A stretch of 64,000 nt of DNA from Cyanophora paradoxa (GCA_004431415.1 QPMI01000662.1:62001-126000), one strand, 5' to 3'; shown: positions 10,089 to 21,800, counted from the first letter of the stretch. A program made the numbers and translations. The notes: generated from the letters alone by a model not told the origin.

Positions 10089-12798
10089 ATGCCGCCACGA
10101 GGCCTAGGGCCGCAGCGGCGCATGCGGTACGAGGTGGTCGGGGAGCGCCGTATGCCTTGCGGGTCACTTCTTCGGGTTGTCCTGCTCTCCGAGCACAAGA
10201 ACCCCCAGACGGGCGAAATCTTCTTCGTGGCGGGCCCGCAGGTGCCTTTGAGCGCATTGTTCTCATTTTAGCGCTTTCAGGAACGCCGTGACGCTCCCGA
10301 GCAGTCGAAGCAGGTCCTACTGCGAGTGGAGGTCAAGCCACGCGTCGGCTTGCGCGCGTCGGCTCCGCCGAAAACGTACATTGCCGAACTGCTAGACTCG
10401 AACGGCGCCGCGATGCAGACGTACACGCTCCAGCAGCAGAGCCAGAGGCGCGACGTAGTTCCACTGCAGACGTGGAAGGGGCAGGATGATTTTACCGGAG
10501 GCCCCGTGGTGCGCTCTCCCGTCTTCGCGGCCCGGTTCGCGTGCACGCGGCGCTGAACCAACTGCGGGGTGCACGTGGCAGACCGCGACGCTGTCGGAGG
10601 TAGCCGGGGAGTGGCGCTCGGCCAACGTGGAGTGCCGCATTGTGCCTCTGGCGAAGAGGCTCGGCTACTCCTCCCTCAGCATCCTCGTCCGCGCGCTGTG
10701 CACCCCGCCCGCCCCGTCGCAGCGCCGCCCGCCGCCGGACCCGAGCGGCGCCCGCCTGCAGCGACGCGAGCGTCCCTCCCGCGGACTGGTCCGTCCGCCT
10801 CGACGGGATCGTCACCGCGTCGAGGCACGACTGGGGCGGCGTGAGGGGCTGCCGGGTGCTCAAGCGCGGGCCTGAGGACGTGGACGAGGGGCCGCCGGGC
10901 AAGGAGCGAAGGATCGGGGAGGCGGGGGCCGACGCTGGGGCCCTCGCCGTGCTCCCTGCGGCCGATGCTGAGCTCCCGATCGCGATTCCGCTCGTCTGCT
11001 TCACCTGTGCGTACGTTCTCGAGGGAGAATCGCCCCCGCCCCCCTAACAGATCGATGTCGCGCAGTCACGGGAATTACCCGCACCATCCTGCCTGCAGGA
11101 AAGGCCCCGGCTCTGCTGCAGCTCTTCGTCACGCAGGTTCGGATCAGCCGCCTTGCCTTTCCCTCCGAAGCGCGGCGCCGAGAGGCCCCGCAGAACCCTC
11201 TTGGCGCACCTCTGCTCGGCGTCTGCATCAGCGCCTCTCTCACGCCGTGAGCCGTGCCCGCCCGCGCCGCCCGGCCCTCCCTGAAGCATCCCTCAGGTCG
11301 CCTGCGAATCCGAACGACTCGTCGATCGTGATCCCGTCGACTTCGATTTTTGCCGAACCCGTCAAGGACGGTGCCTGGGTGCAGAGGTGCCGCCCCAACC
11401 CCACGCGGGCCCCGCCGGCGCCCACCGCGGGGCGCAGCTTTGAGGTGGCGCGGCCGCCGGGGCTCTTCTCGCTGCTGGTGGCGGCGAACGGCGCGCTCGC
11501 CCCGATCACCGTCGACGAGGCCAGCCGGCAGGAGCGCTACGAGCAGCGCGTCGCCTTCTGTGCGCCCCGCGCGCTCTCCGCCCGCCCTTCCACGCCGCCC
11601 CGGCGACCCGCGCCGCAGGCTCCGTGAAGATTGAGAGCCCGAGCGCGGGCGCGGACGATATCCCCGGCCGCACGGTCAACCTGCAGATCGCCGTCGACGG
11701 GCCCGCCCCAGCCGCCCTAGGCCTTGCGCGCGCCGCCGACTCCCGCGCAGGCTCGAGGCCGCCCGAGCAGTCGGCGGCTTCCTCCGCGTCTTCCTCTCCG
11801 ACGGCCGGTGCGCGCCGGCTCCGGCCCCGCCCCTGCCGCGCCGGCCGACGCGGCGCAGCGTCCTGGACCGGCCGCTGGAGGCCGCCGCCGGCCTGCCGTC
11901 ACCTTCGAGCGCCCCGGCGAGCACTGGGCCAAGGCCCGCAGCGCCCCGCCCCGCCTCTGCGCCGCCGCTGCGCCGGCCCGGCCGACGGGGCTGCGCAGGT
12001 GGAGGTGGTCGAGGAGGTGCTGCAGCCCTTCGACGCCAGCGCGCGCATCGTCAGCGCCGTCCACTGGGACTCCGCGTGCGCCCCCCGCCCCCGCGCGCCC
12101 TCCGCGGGGGCCGGCGCGAGCCGCGGGCCCCGGGCGCTCGCAGGTGCGCGGTGGCGCTGGAGAACGGGGCGGCATTCGTCACCACCGCTCTGGACCGCAC
12201 CCTCCTCGAGGAGATGGGCGTCGCCAGCCAGCCCTGCGAAGGCGTCCCCCCTCCCTGCGCCCCCGCCATCTGCTCGCCCCGGGCGGACTTCGTGCTGGCC
12301 GAGGGCCTGGCGCCGGAGCTGGCGGCGGTGATGGCGAGCCTGCCGGCGCACATGGCGGCCCCGGCGCGCAGGGCCCCGCCCCATCCCGCGGCGCCTCGCT
12401 GCGCCGCGCCGCGAGCCGCGCGGCGAGCCGCGCCGCCCTCGACGTCGGCCAGGAGCTCGTGTGCGCGCCGGCCCCGCCCCGCCCGCCCGCCCCTCCCCGC
12501 GCCGGGCCGGGCGAGCGGGCGGTGCAGGCACGCGGCGACCGTGGGCGACGCAGACCTCATCGACCTGCTCTTCGACGACGCGCTGGCGGCCCCGCTCGAG
12601 CCGGCGCTGCTCGAGCGCGCCGCGACCGCCGCCGCCGAGGGCCACCACCCGCTCGCCCTCAAGAGCCTCCTCGAGCGCGGCGCCTCCCGCGCCGGCGCCC
12701 TCGAGGCCTGGCCGGCCTTCTTCGAGCCCCTCATCCCCGACGAGCTGCCCCGCGCCCTCTCCCGCTCCGCCAGCCGGCCCCTCGCCGCCCAGAACTAG
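10089..12798 (+). CDS. Uncharacterised multi-exon protein, probably rich in beta-sandwich domains
   Basis: I do not recognise this gene. The ATG at 10089 opens 'MPPRGLGPQRRMRYEVVGER'. A 39-nt intron (10242-10280) follows, and the reading frame continues through about nine more exons. Well-supported coding stretches are 'VLLRVEVKPRVGLRASAP', 'ATLSEVAGEWRSANVECRIV', 'DWSVRLDGIVTASRHDWGG', 'ALLQLFVTQVRISRLAF', 'GRSFEVARPPGLFSLLVAA', 'GRTVNLQIAVDG', 'ARIVSAVHWDSACAVAL' and the last exon 'DADLIDLLFDDALAAPL' to a stop at 12796-12798. The alternation of short hydrophobic strands suggests several beta-sandwich units, then an alpha-helical tail (inference only). One junction near 11700 needs a GC-AG intron. 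It shares a promoter gap of 81 bp with kinase-SH2 gene A, so co-regulation is possible. Exon borders are approximate. Confidence 0.55.
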
Positions 12799-12937
12799 GC
12801 CCTCAGGCACAGGAAGTTCATGCCTCGACTCGGGCGAATGTCGTTCAATGTCGGACAGTCGGCGGGGCAAAGTGTATGCTGTTTTGTTCGAATTCGTTGA
12901 GTACGCAGCACCATGTGATTCCAGGTCATGCCCTCGA

Positions 12938-13012
12938 GCTCGCGATCGCTGACATGGCGAGCTAGGCCCTAGGTCGAGCTCGCTGACATGTACATGTACA
13001 TGGCGAGCTGGC
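12938..13012. repeat. Short imperfect direct repeats in an intergenic spacer
   Basis: The motif CGAGCTCGC..GCTGACATG..GGCGAGCT occurs twice in tandem between the orphan gene and the kinase gene, and a related GCAGCTATAGCTAG word occurs at about 13052 and 13170. These are small AT/GC palindromic words near the start of the kinase gene and could be regulatory, but nothing proves it. Confidence 0.4.
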
Positions 13013-13013
13013 C

Positions 13014-16000
13014 ATGGATATCCTCAAAGTCGTGTGTGAAGCAATTGCAACTGCAGCTATAGCTAGCCGAGCGTCGAGTGCGCATGCGCATGCGAGGAAT
13101 CAGGTGACCTCTGCGGGGTACGTATACGGGGCGGGTGCAGGGATACGACATCAGCTTTGGTGCTGCTGTGGTGCAGCTATAGCTAGCTGCTGTTTCAGAT
13201 GTCCGCAAACTATATCAATCCGGGCGAGCTTCGGGACGTTGTCGCTCTGCGGAACGTATTGGAGAGACGGCCAGAAGTTGTGTACGGCGAGCTGAGCGAT
13301 GTATCGAACGCACCGGCGGGTATCGTGCCGGTTGCGCCGACCGCACCGGCATCGCCCGTCGCGCCGCCGGTCATCGCCCCAGCGCCCATCGCATCAGCGG
13401 CGTCGGTTGTCATAGACGCGCCCCAGATCCCATTTCAACTCATCCTTAACGCAACGAAGTGAGCTGCGGTCGCGCTGGTCTTGCCGCGACGCGCGCTGAC
13501 CAACGATATCGATCAAAGTAACTTCTTCAAGAGAATCGGAGAGGGAAAGTTCGGTACGCGTGTATCTGCTGGCTAGCGTTATATTTGCTCACGTGTACTT
13601 TGTTTCAGGGGTCGTCTACCAGGGCAAGCTGTCATGGGAATCCAAAGAAGTCGATGTAGCTGTCAAAGGTCCGTCTGGGCGTGTGTGGTGCTCGCCTTGC
13701 GACCAACGGGCGCCCCGACAGTGCTCAAACCTCAAAGCGAAGACGAGGCACGAGCTCGAGCCGCTCAAAGCGAACAAGAGGCACGCAGAGCCAGGGAGCT
13801 CAGGATCAAGGCACTCAAGGCCGAGGCGCTCGAAGTAGAAACACTTCGCCAGTTGGGCGCTGACAACGTCAACGTCGTCGTTTGCATCGGCTTCTGCATC
13901 GTCCCCCACGATGTCCCCGTACGCGACATATCCAAGGACTCGCTCTGCATCGTGTACGAGTACGTAGGGCCCAGCATCGAGGATGTGCGCGCGCCCCCCG
14001 CGCCCCCACCCTCCTTCTTTCCTCGGCCATGGCCGACGCGAGCCCCTCAGCTCTGGCTCCGAGATGAGAAGCACCACCCGCTGCCGCCGCCCCCTCCCAG
14101 CTTGCCTGCGGCTTCACCGCCGACCTGGGAGCAGCGCGTCCACATTCTGACTGAAATTGCGTGCGCTCGACCTTCTCATATTGCGTTCTGAGCTCAGGAA
14201 CCTCCTGCAGGAGCGGATTGAGCTTTCTCCACTCGGTTCGCGCGGTGGGCGACTTGCGGCTTCATGCTTACGGCGTATCTGCAGCAAAAGATTATTCACC
14301 GGGACTTCCGGAGTGCGAACATCCTCCTGCGCAGCGACATCGGCCGCCCGGGCGCCGCAGTGATCGCGGATTTCGGCCTGTCTGCTCGGACCGATGGTGC
14401 GGTTTGCGGATGTGCGGGCATGCGTTATGTTCCGATCGGGTTCCGCCTCTAGCAGAATCGCAGGAGGTGTCAGCCCAGAGGAGCAAGAGGACCGCGCCAG
14501 TTGGGTACACCGACCCAGAGTACTGTGCGCCACTCCCCTCGTCCCGCTCCTCTCCCCCCCACCCCCACCCCACCCCCCCACCCCCACCCCCACACCCACC
14601 CCACCCACCCCGCCCAACCCGCACCCTCCACTTCCTCAGCCCCCCCCACCCCCCCCCCGCCCCGCCCCCACCCCCACCCCCCCACCCCCCACCCCACCCC
14701 CCCAACCCCCCACCCCCAACCCCCACCCCACCCCGCACCCTCCACTTTCTCAGCCCCCTTTCTCCCCCCCCTCCCCCGCCTCATCCTCTACCCTCGCCCC
14801 CTCCCGCACTCCCCACCCCCTCTCCCCACGCGCGCCCCATTCAAGGCTTCCTGCCCTCCTCCACCCACTTCCCCTCCCGACTCCAAAGCTTCGCCCGTTC
14901 ACGTTTTCCATCCTCAGTGATCTCGGGCAAATTCACACCAGAGAGCGACGTGTTCGGGTTCGGCATCCTGGTGCTGGAGATGGTCACGGGTCTGAGGGGG
15001 TACGTGAAGGAGCGCACGCCGCGCTCCCTCGTCCAGATGCTGCGGGTCCGCACCCCCCGCGGCCGACGCCCATCCGCCCTGACAAGGGGCCCCTCGCCTG
15101 TCGGCCAGGACAACTGGGAGCACGAGGACTGCTGGCGCATCATGGCCGACAGGCTCGCTGGCGAGCCCCCACGGCTGATTGTGGAGTTCCTCTTGGGGGT
15201 ACACCTTCCCCCGCTCTCCCCCCGTCCTCTCCAACCGACCGGCTGCGCGGCCGCAGCTGGCAAAGGCGTGCGTGCAGCTGCACGGGAAGGACCGCCCGAG
15301 CTCTCAAAAAGTCCACGAGAATATGGCGAGCCTTTCGAGGCAGGACGTCATCTCTAGGACGCAGGTGCGCCCTTCCCTCACGCCCCCGCTAACCCCCTTC
15401 CCCCCTAAACCCCCTTCAACGCCCCCCCCCCCCCCCCCCCCCTGCCCTCCCCATCCCACCCCACCCGCACCCTCCTCCCGCCCTCCCCTCCCCACCCTTT
15501 CCCGCCCCACACCCGCCCACCCACACCCATCCCACCCCCCACCCCCACCCTGCGCCCCCCGGCCCCCGGCCCCGACCGACCGGCTCGAGCAGGAGGTTTT
15601 CAACAAAAACCGCAAAGAGTACCGGTGCGGCCGGCGCGCGCCTCCGGCGGCGCCGTAGCGCCGACTGAAGCGAGCGCACGCGCCCCCCTCAGGAAGAAGA
15701 ACGACATATACGCGTTCCAGTCCGAGGCCGCCCCGACGTTTGGCCCTTACGCCGTGCGCAACCTTCCCGTCCTCCCACTTTCTCTGAGCTTCCGCGCAGG
15801 GCCGGCAAGGCGGTGCGGCGAGATGTGGCTTGAGCCGCCGGCCCCGCGGAGCTGACCGCTCCCGCCCAAACCCGCAGACTGGGTCGTGACGTCGTGCTAC
15901 CGCGAGGAGGGGAAGAGGGCCGACGTGTACGCAGTTCGTGCGCTCCGCCCCGCCCCGCCGCCGCCGCCTCGTGGTGATCGGCCCCACGCAGCCGACGAGG

Positions 16001-16841
16001 TGCCCCTCGAGCACGCCCTCTCCTGGCCGCCCTGCCGCCCCGGCTTTCCCTGACTCTCGTCTCTTCTTTCCGCGTCGCGCAACCAGAAATTCAAGAAAGT
16101 GCTTGCGGTGCCTGCTCGTGCCGGTAGTGCTCAGAGCTCACTCGCCCGGCGTAGACGTACAAGCCCGTGCCCGGCCAGAAGAACATCTGGCGCAAGGAGA
16201 CCACGGTACGCGCTCAGCTGTTCGTCGGGACGTCGGGGCCGGAGCGGCGCTGAGCGGGGGACGGCAGGTGTTGGCGGCACAGATGAACGAGCCCTTTGCT
16301 GTGGTGCACGCCCCTTCGCCTGGCGCGACGTCTCCGCTCTTAGCTAAGCGTCGAGGGGTCTCCAGATTTCTCGCGAAGGCTACAGCGAGGGGCGGTAAGC
16401 CCCGCGCCGCTCGCGCCCTGCGCGGTCGCGCCGGACCCTTAACAACAGCCCGCTGCAGCCCCGGGGACTGGCTGGCCGGCACAGACGTCACCCAGCAGGC
16501 TCGCCGCGGCCCGGTCGCCCCCCTCTCGCCTCCTGACCACCCCGCAGTACGTGATCGAGGCAGGCAAGTTCGAGGAGCTCTACGAGCCGGCAGACGCGCC
16601 GCGCCGCGCGAGCTCCGCCCAGGCGGAAGAGCCGCCCGGACAAGCCGGGCGGCCGGAGCCGGGGTCGGTCAAGCAGCCGGCGCCAGGCGCGTCGGAGCCA
16701 GCGGGGCAGCCAGAGCCAGCGGGACAGCCGCAGCCGGGGGCGGCCTTCGGGGCGGGCCCGGCCGTCGTCGTCGGCCTGGCGGCCGCCGCCCTCGGCTACC
16801 TCGCCGGCCTCGCGGGGACGGGAGGCGGGCGCGGCGCGTGA
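13014..16841 (+). CDS. TKL/RLK-type protein kinase with a C-terminal transmembrane segment
   Basis: The first exon (13014-13103) and a 95-nt intron lead in frame to 13199; alternatively translation starts at the ATG at 13199. After a Pro/Ala/Val-rich segment comes the RLK-like entry 'NATNNFFKRIGEGKFGVVYQ', lysine 'VDVAVK', and a charged helical insertion before helix C ('ARAAQSEQEARRARELRI'). The rest of the kinase is complete: 'LCIVYEYVG', 'KIIHRDFRSANILL', 'IADFGLSARTD', 'PVGYTDPEYLISGKFTPESD', 'FGILVLEMVTGLRG', and 'KDRPSSQKVHENM'. HRD, DFG and the ATP lysine are intact, with Arg in place of Lys in HRDxK. Two introns are long C-rich tracts. After the kinase, further exons ('KNDIYAFQSEAAPTFGPY', 'SCYREEGKRADVYA', 'YKPVPGQKNIWRKETT') end in 'AVVVGLAAAALGYLAGLAG', a single membrane helix near the C-terminus. 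Plant RLKs have the membrane helix before the kinase, so this order is reversed. The C-terminal exons could be a separate gene. Confidence 0.7.
14525..14917 (+). other. 393-nt C-rich intron in the RLK-type kinase gene
   Basis: The donor GTGCGCC follows 'DPEY' and the acceptor CCTCAG precedes 'LISGKFTPESD'; the codon is split 1+2 and rejoins as TTG (Leu), so the splice is well supported. The interior is almost only C with A and scattered T, in runs such as CCCCACCCCC, with very few G. The complementary strand is G-rich and could form G-quadruplexes. It is five to eight times longer than the typical intron here. Confidence 0.8.
15365..15592 (+). other. 228-nt C-rich intron in the RLK-type kinase gene
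   Basis: A second long pyrimidine-rich intron of the same gene. The phase-0 donor GTGCGCC follows 'VISRTQ' and the acceptor GAGCAG precedes 'EVFNKN'. It contains an uninterrupted C run of about 20 near 15421. It shares its composition with the intron at 14525-14917. Confidence 0.7.
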
Positions 16842-18440
16842 GCTGCCCGCGGCCCCCGCTGCGCGAGGCACCGCCCCGGCAGACCCTGCAGACGCCAGAT
16901 GGAGAGAGAGCCGCCTTCGAATGCTGGCGGGCCCTTCGGTCTGGCCAAGGGCCCCAGCTGCAGTCGGAGCCTCCGTTTCATCAAAGTCTTATAGTTCCCC
17001 TGTTGACAAGCTTAAGTGCAATGCTTGTCTGCCAGTTATTTTTGCTGCCCGCTTCTGAAATTCTCCCTTACGCTTGTGCGTCTAGTTCTGTTCAATTCGA
17101 TGTTGCTAGCACTGGCTCATGGTGTTCACTTGCCGAGCTCTAGCTCATGATCAGTTTTCGAATTCGAACATATATAGCTAAGCAGTTTCGGATTCCACAC
17201 TGCAGCTGCTAGGCTATCATCGACATGTGCTAGACTGCTAGACGTAGGAGAATTAACCGTACGCGTTGAACTTCGATTCAGAAGATCGATTCGGTCACTA
17301 AGTCAGCAGATCTGCATACAAGCGAGTCCCTGCGGAGCAGGAGTGGCCTTGGGTCTTGGGGTCTCAAGGCGTGAGGGTGGCCGCTCTTTGTTTTAAAACG
17401 GGGCCCGCAACCGCGCGCGGTTCAACGGTTACGGGGGAGGGGGGAGGAGAAATATGGGGGTCCACTCGGCAAGGGTACACACTTAAGTGAGAGGGTACAG
17501 AATTGTGCTGCAAGGGTACAGATATCGATGCGGGGCCGAATCGGCCGTCGTCACGTCGACGTTGATCGATCGTCGATCGCGATTCACACGAACAGAGTTT
17601 TTTGGTAATCCAATCATTGATGTTGTGATCGGCCAAACGTTCGCCAAACGATTGCCAACAATTCTTTCAATTGCGAGCGCCTAATTGATCTGCCAATTAC
17701 TTCTAACCAATTACTAACAATGACAGGCGTGTCGGCTCTGTTTATGAGTCTGTGAGAATTTGCATTGGCGAAGGGGAGCCAATGACATTTGCGCTTGTCC
17801 GTGAGTGGGGCGATTGAGCTTTTTGGCCAATGGCGATCGGGCTTAACGCGAACAATTTCGTTCGTACGTGCTGTTAGTGCTCGTTAGAGTTGTCACATTT
17901 GAAAAGTAGCGCCGCCATCGTGCTCCCTAGGGTCGAAAATGGGTACTACGGTACCTAGGTCTAAAATTTTTGTCTATAATCTCAGTTTGAAGTTCGGGAC
18001 AAGATAGGCACAGACCTAAGGGCCTCTCCTTTCCCCAAGGCCGATATATGCAGTGATGAGCTATATGTATATAGCCTAGTAGCTACGAGTTTCACTGATC
18101 ATGTATTGCCTCACGGCTTTACGCCGTCAGGAGCCGGCGCCCCGAGTCTCGCTACCGTAGTACTCGCAGTGCTTGGCCTTAGTCTCTGCAGCGCTCGCAT
18201 TGAGTGCGCCGATTGGACCCCCACTACTTTTCATGTACCCCTCCCGGGCTCACACCCCGGGTGACACACTTGTACCCGGTACTTGTGCTTGCTCTTGGAA
18301 TACCAGCTCTGCTCGCTCTCGCTGCCAGCCTGCTAGAACTGCACAGCACGCATGGCTAAGCCTAGCAGCACCGTAAACTAGGCTCTTCTGACATGAGTCA
18401 CATGTACACTGTGCACGTGACAGCGCTAGATCCTTCAATC

Positions 18441-18515
18441 CACCTCCTCCCTCGTGTAGGCGCCCTCAGGGCCTTGCCGCCCGTGCCCCCTGAGCCCCTC
18501 CTTCTCCACTGCGCG
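18441..18515 (-). pseudogene. Relic copy of an exon fragment of kinase-SH2 gene B
   Basis: The plus strand reads CACCTCCTCCCTCGTGTAG here and CACCTCCTCCCTCGTGTAC at 19494. The match continues through CTTGCCGCCCGTGCCCC and CTCCACTGCGCG to about 18515 (parent to 19561), with one insertion of about 9 bases and small changes. The parent is part of the linker exon 'SAYTREEVMLF' and its flanking intron. The copy carries no usable frame. It shows that this locus has had local duplication. Confidence 0.75.
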
Positions 18516-18682
18516 TTGCCGAGCTCATCCGATGATCAACAGAAAAAATACGATTGCAAGTAGACTGCGCATGCGCTTTAAGACAATACATACAATTAGA
18601 TCTGAATTCGAATTCAAAGTGAAGGCTCGTGGAATGCAAGGATGGGAGGTGGGGGACATGAGTGCCGGGCTAGGGCGGGCTG

Positions 18683-18846
18683 AGGGGGGGGGGGGGGGGA
18701 GCCTGAGTAGTAGAGCGGGGAAAAGGGGGGGAGGTGGTGGAGAGCGGGGAAATCGGAGGGGTGGGGGTGGGGGTGGGGCGGGGAGGGGGGGCGTGGGGGG
18801 AAGAGGGATGGGGAAGGGGGGTGGGTGGGGGGGTGGGGGGGGAGGC
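18683..18846. repeat. Poly-G / GGGGTG low-complexity tract
   Basis: Starts with about 17 consecutive G and continues as G-runs broken by T, A or C. It lies just beyond the stop codon of gene B and would be C-rich in that gene's transcript. Quadruplex-forming potential is evident; a role in 3'-end formation is only a guess. Confidence 0.8.
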
Positions 18847-18899
18847 GCGGACGGTGGGGTTCATGGTGGCCGGCCGAGGGCAGAAGGAATGGCTCCTGA

Positions 18900-21800
18900 T
18901 CAGTCGATCCCGGCAGGCCCGGGCACGTTGACGTAGACTTCGGGGCTCTTCTGCGCGTAGTACGGGGAGGCGAGCGCCGCCTGCGCCCCGCTCAGCTCCT
19001 GGATGTAGCTCTGCGGGCAGCGGGCGATCGCGCGAGCGTCAGTCGGGGTCGGCGCCGGCGATCCGCGCATGGACCCGAGCCTGCGCCGGCGAGGGCGCAC
19101 GCGGACGTGGGCGCTCGACGCCGGTTTCATGCGCGCGTGCTTCAACTCGCCCTGCGCCTCCCGCGGTCAACGGCGAGGGGAGAGCGCGGCTCCGAGGCCC
19201 GGGGCGCACGGCGCGGTTCTTGAAGGTGACGCAGACGTAGCCGGCGGACTCGTCGGGCCACGGGCGCCCCGAGAGGCGCAGCACGAAGGTCCCCGGCGGG
19301 CTGACACCGAGCAGACCCTCGGCCTCCTGCCAGGAGAGGAACGCGTCGCCCAGCTGGTTCCGCGCCCCCGGCCGGAAGACGTCCATCATCTGCGCGGCGA
19401 GCCGGCCCTCAGCGGCGTCGGCCGACGCTCCAGGCTCGATCCCACCTCCTTGTACGTGCGGGAGGCGGGCAGGACCCAGCAGCAGAAGAGCATCACCTCC
19501 TCCCTCGTGTACGCGCTCTTGCCGCCCGTGCCCCTCAGCCCCTCCCTCTCCACTGCGCGAAGGCGGCCCTCAGCCGGCCGCGCCGTCCGCAGCGCGAAGG
19601 AGCGCGGCGCACGGAGGTCGAAGATCTTGGCGAACTGCTCGTCCGTGATGCGCGGGAGCTGGAACTCGCGCTCCGCGGCGGCGAGCAGCGCGGCGCGCGG
19701 CCAGCGCGGCGGCGCGCCGCCGGCCCCGCCCCGCCCCGCCTCCGCCTCCACCGGCGTGTCCATCACGCGCTCCCACAGCTGCACCACCTCCGGCAGCAGG
19801 CGGATCTGCCCCGCGCCCCGGCGGCGTCAGGCGGGGCCTGCGCGGCGGGGAGGGCGCGGCGGCGCACCGCTCGCTTCTCCTTCCACTCCTCTTCCGTCTC
19901 AGTCCCTTCGGCGCTGCGGTGCAAGGGCTCAGGCCGAGCCGTCGCGGGGCAGGCGCGGCGGGAGCAGGCGGGCCTCGCTGCGGTGGGGAGGCGGGCGAGC
20001 AGGCGGGCTACGAAGGTGTGCAGGAGCTCGCCGCTCATCCGGCCCCGCGCGTAGCGCTTTGCCACCTGCGCGAAATGCCCCCGCGATGGGGATCGTCGCC
20101 GGGGGCGGGGGCGGGGGCCGAACCTCGAGGAGGCGCTGCGCCCGCCCGTGGGCCGCCGTCTCCCCGGGCCCTGCCCGCTCCCGCAGGTACCCCTCCACGT
20201 CCTCGTCGATCAGCCGCACTGCGCCGCGCGCCCCGTGGGCCGGCGCGGCGGGCCCACGGCGATGGCGCGGCGCGCACGGGCCGAGGAGCGCGCCGCCGCC
20301 TCGATCTGCACGAGCTCGTCCCGCGCCCCGGCCGCCGTCGGGCGCCGCGCCGGGTCCACCTGCCAGCACCGCAGGAGCAGCTGCCGGCCCTCGCCCTCAG
20401 ATCCGGATTTGGCGGGGCCTGAGGCGAGGGCGGGGCGGGGCGGGGACCTCCTTGAGAGGCTGGGGGCATTCGACGGGGAGCGGGTGGGGCGGCTCCCCCC
20501 GCTCGACGATGCCTCGCACCCGCTGGTAGAACTGCCGCCGCGGGGCCCTCAGCGGCGGGCCGCCGCAACGGGGGGCGGCGGGGGCGTGCCACGCGGGAGT
20601 CGCCGTTGAAGGGGAGCTGGCGGGTGAGGACCTCCCAGCAGACGGTGGCGAAGCTGTACACGTCCGACGCCGCCGTGCACGGCACCGCGCCCGCCTCGTC
20701 CCTCTCGTCGAACGCCAGCACCTCCGGCGCTGCCCGGCCGCGGGGCGCGAGGTTGGCGCGCGCGGGGGCGGTGGCGGGCGGCGGGGCGGCGCTGGCACCG
20801 GCCCAGAAGCCGGTGCCGCCGGAGCCGCCCTCGGCGGCGAGGCGAGCGAGGCCGAAGTCCCCGAGCTTGCAGGCGAAGCGGTCGCGGCCCTCCCACCGCA
20901 CCAGCACGTTCAGGCTCTGGCCCCGCCCCGCGCTCGGGGTTGGGGCGGGGGCCGGGGGCCGGGGCCGGGAGGGCGCCACCTTGACGTCGCCGTGGACGAC
21001 GGGTTCCCTCGCCCCGTGCAGCGCGCACAGCCCCTCGCACACCTGCCCGCCCGCGCCGCCCCGCGCCGGCGTCAGCGGCCGCCCGCGCCGCCCCGCCGCC
21101 CCCGCTCAAACGACGGCGCGCCTCGCGCATGACGCGGAGGCGGTCCTGGAAGCCGAGGGGCACGTCCTCGACCCGCGCCAGGACGCCCTTCCGCAGGTCC
21201 CCGTCCATCCGCTCCTGCCCCCACCCGGGGCCGTGAGCTGCAGCTGCAGCCCGAGGCGTCTCGAGGGCGGGGCCTGGCGCGGCGACGCACCATGACGATC
21301 TGCACGGGGGGCTCCATGCACGCGTACTTGATCTGCACGATCCGCTCGTGCCGCTGCCGGAACTGGATCGCGAACTGCGCGCAATTGCAAAACTGTAATT
21401 TATAAGCTTCTCGAGTGGCCCCCCAGGAGCGCCGGCGGGGGCAGGCGGGGCGGGCACCTCGGAGACGAACTTGTAGTAGTCGGGCTTGAACTCCTTCACG
21501 GCCACCCGCTCGTGCATGTACCTGCCGCCCGCCCCTCAGCCCGGCGACCCCCCAGGCCTGCAGGGGGCGGGGATTGGGGCGCACACTCCCTCGTACACGT
21601 CCCCGAAATTCCTGCGCGGGGCGGGGCTGAGCGCCAGCTAGCGTGGCGCCAGGCAAACGAGCTCGAGGGCGCAGGCGGGTGCGGACCCTCGGCCGAGGAC
21701 GCGGCTCCTGTTGACGTGCAGGTGCTGCCGGTCTGCGCGGCCCGCGCGCGCACGCGAGCGGCGCAGTCAGCTGGGGCAGGCGATTGGTCTCGCAGTAAAC

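Larger units (their letters stand above)
16842..18899. other. Gene-poor 2-kb intergenic region
   Basis: Between the stop of the RLK-type kinase and the stop of kinase-SH2 gene B. From about 16980 to 18650 the sequence is much more AT-rich than the genes and has no credible exon. It contains GATCGAT-like and GGGTACAGA words (17490-17525). Two identifiable items lie at its right end: a degenerate copy of a gene B exon (18441-18515) and a poly-G tract (18683-18846). It is the 3' side of both neighbouring genes. Confidence 0.6.

Noticed and set aside
14470-14784. Gly/Trp-rich open frame on the minus strand
   Set aside because: It is only the complement of the C-rich intron; no motif and no start context.
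14161-15357. Plus-strand proline-rich open frame of about 398 codons
   Set aside because: Most of it translates the C-rich intron 14525-14917. The flanking kinase exons splice precisely across it.
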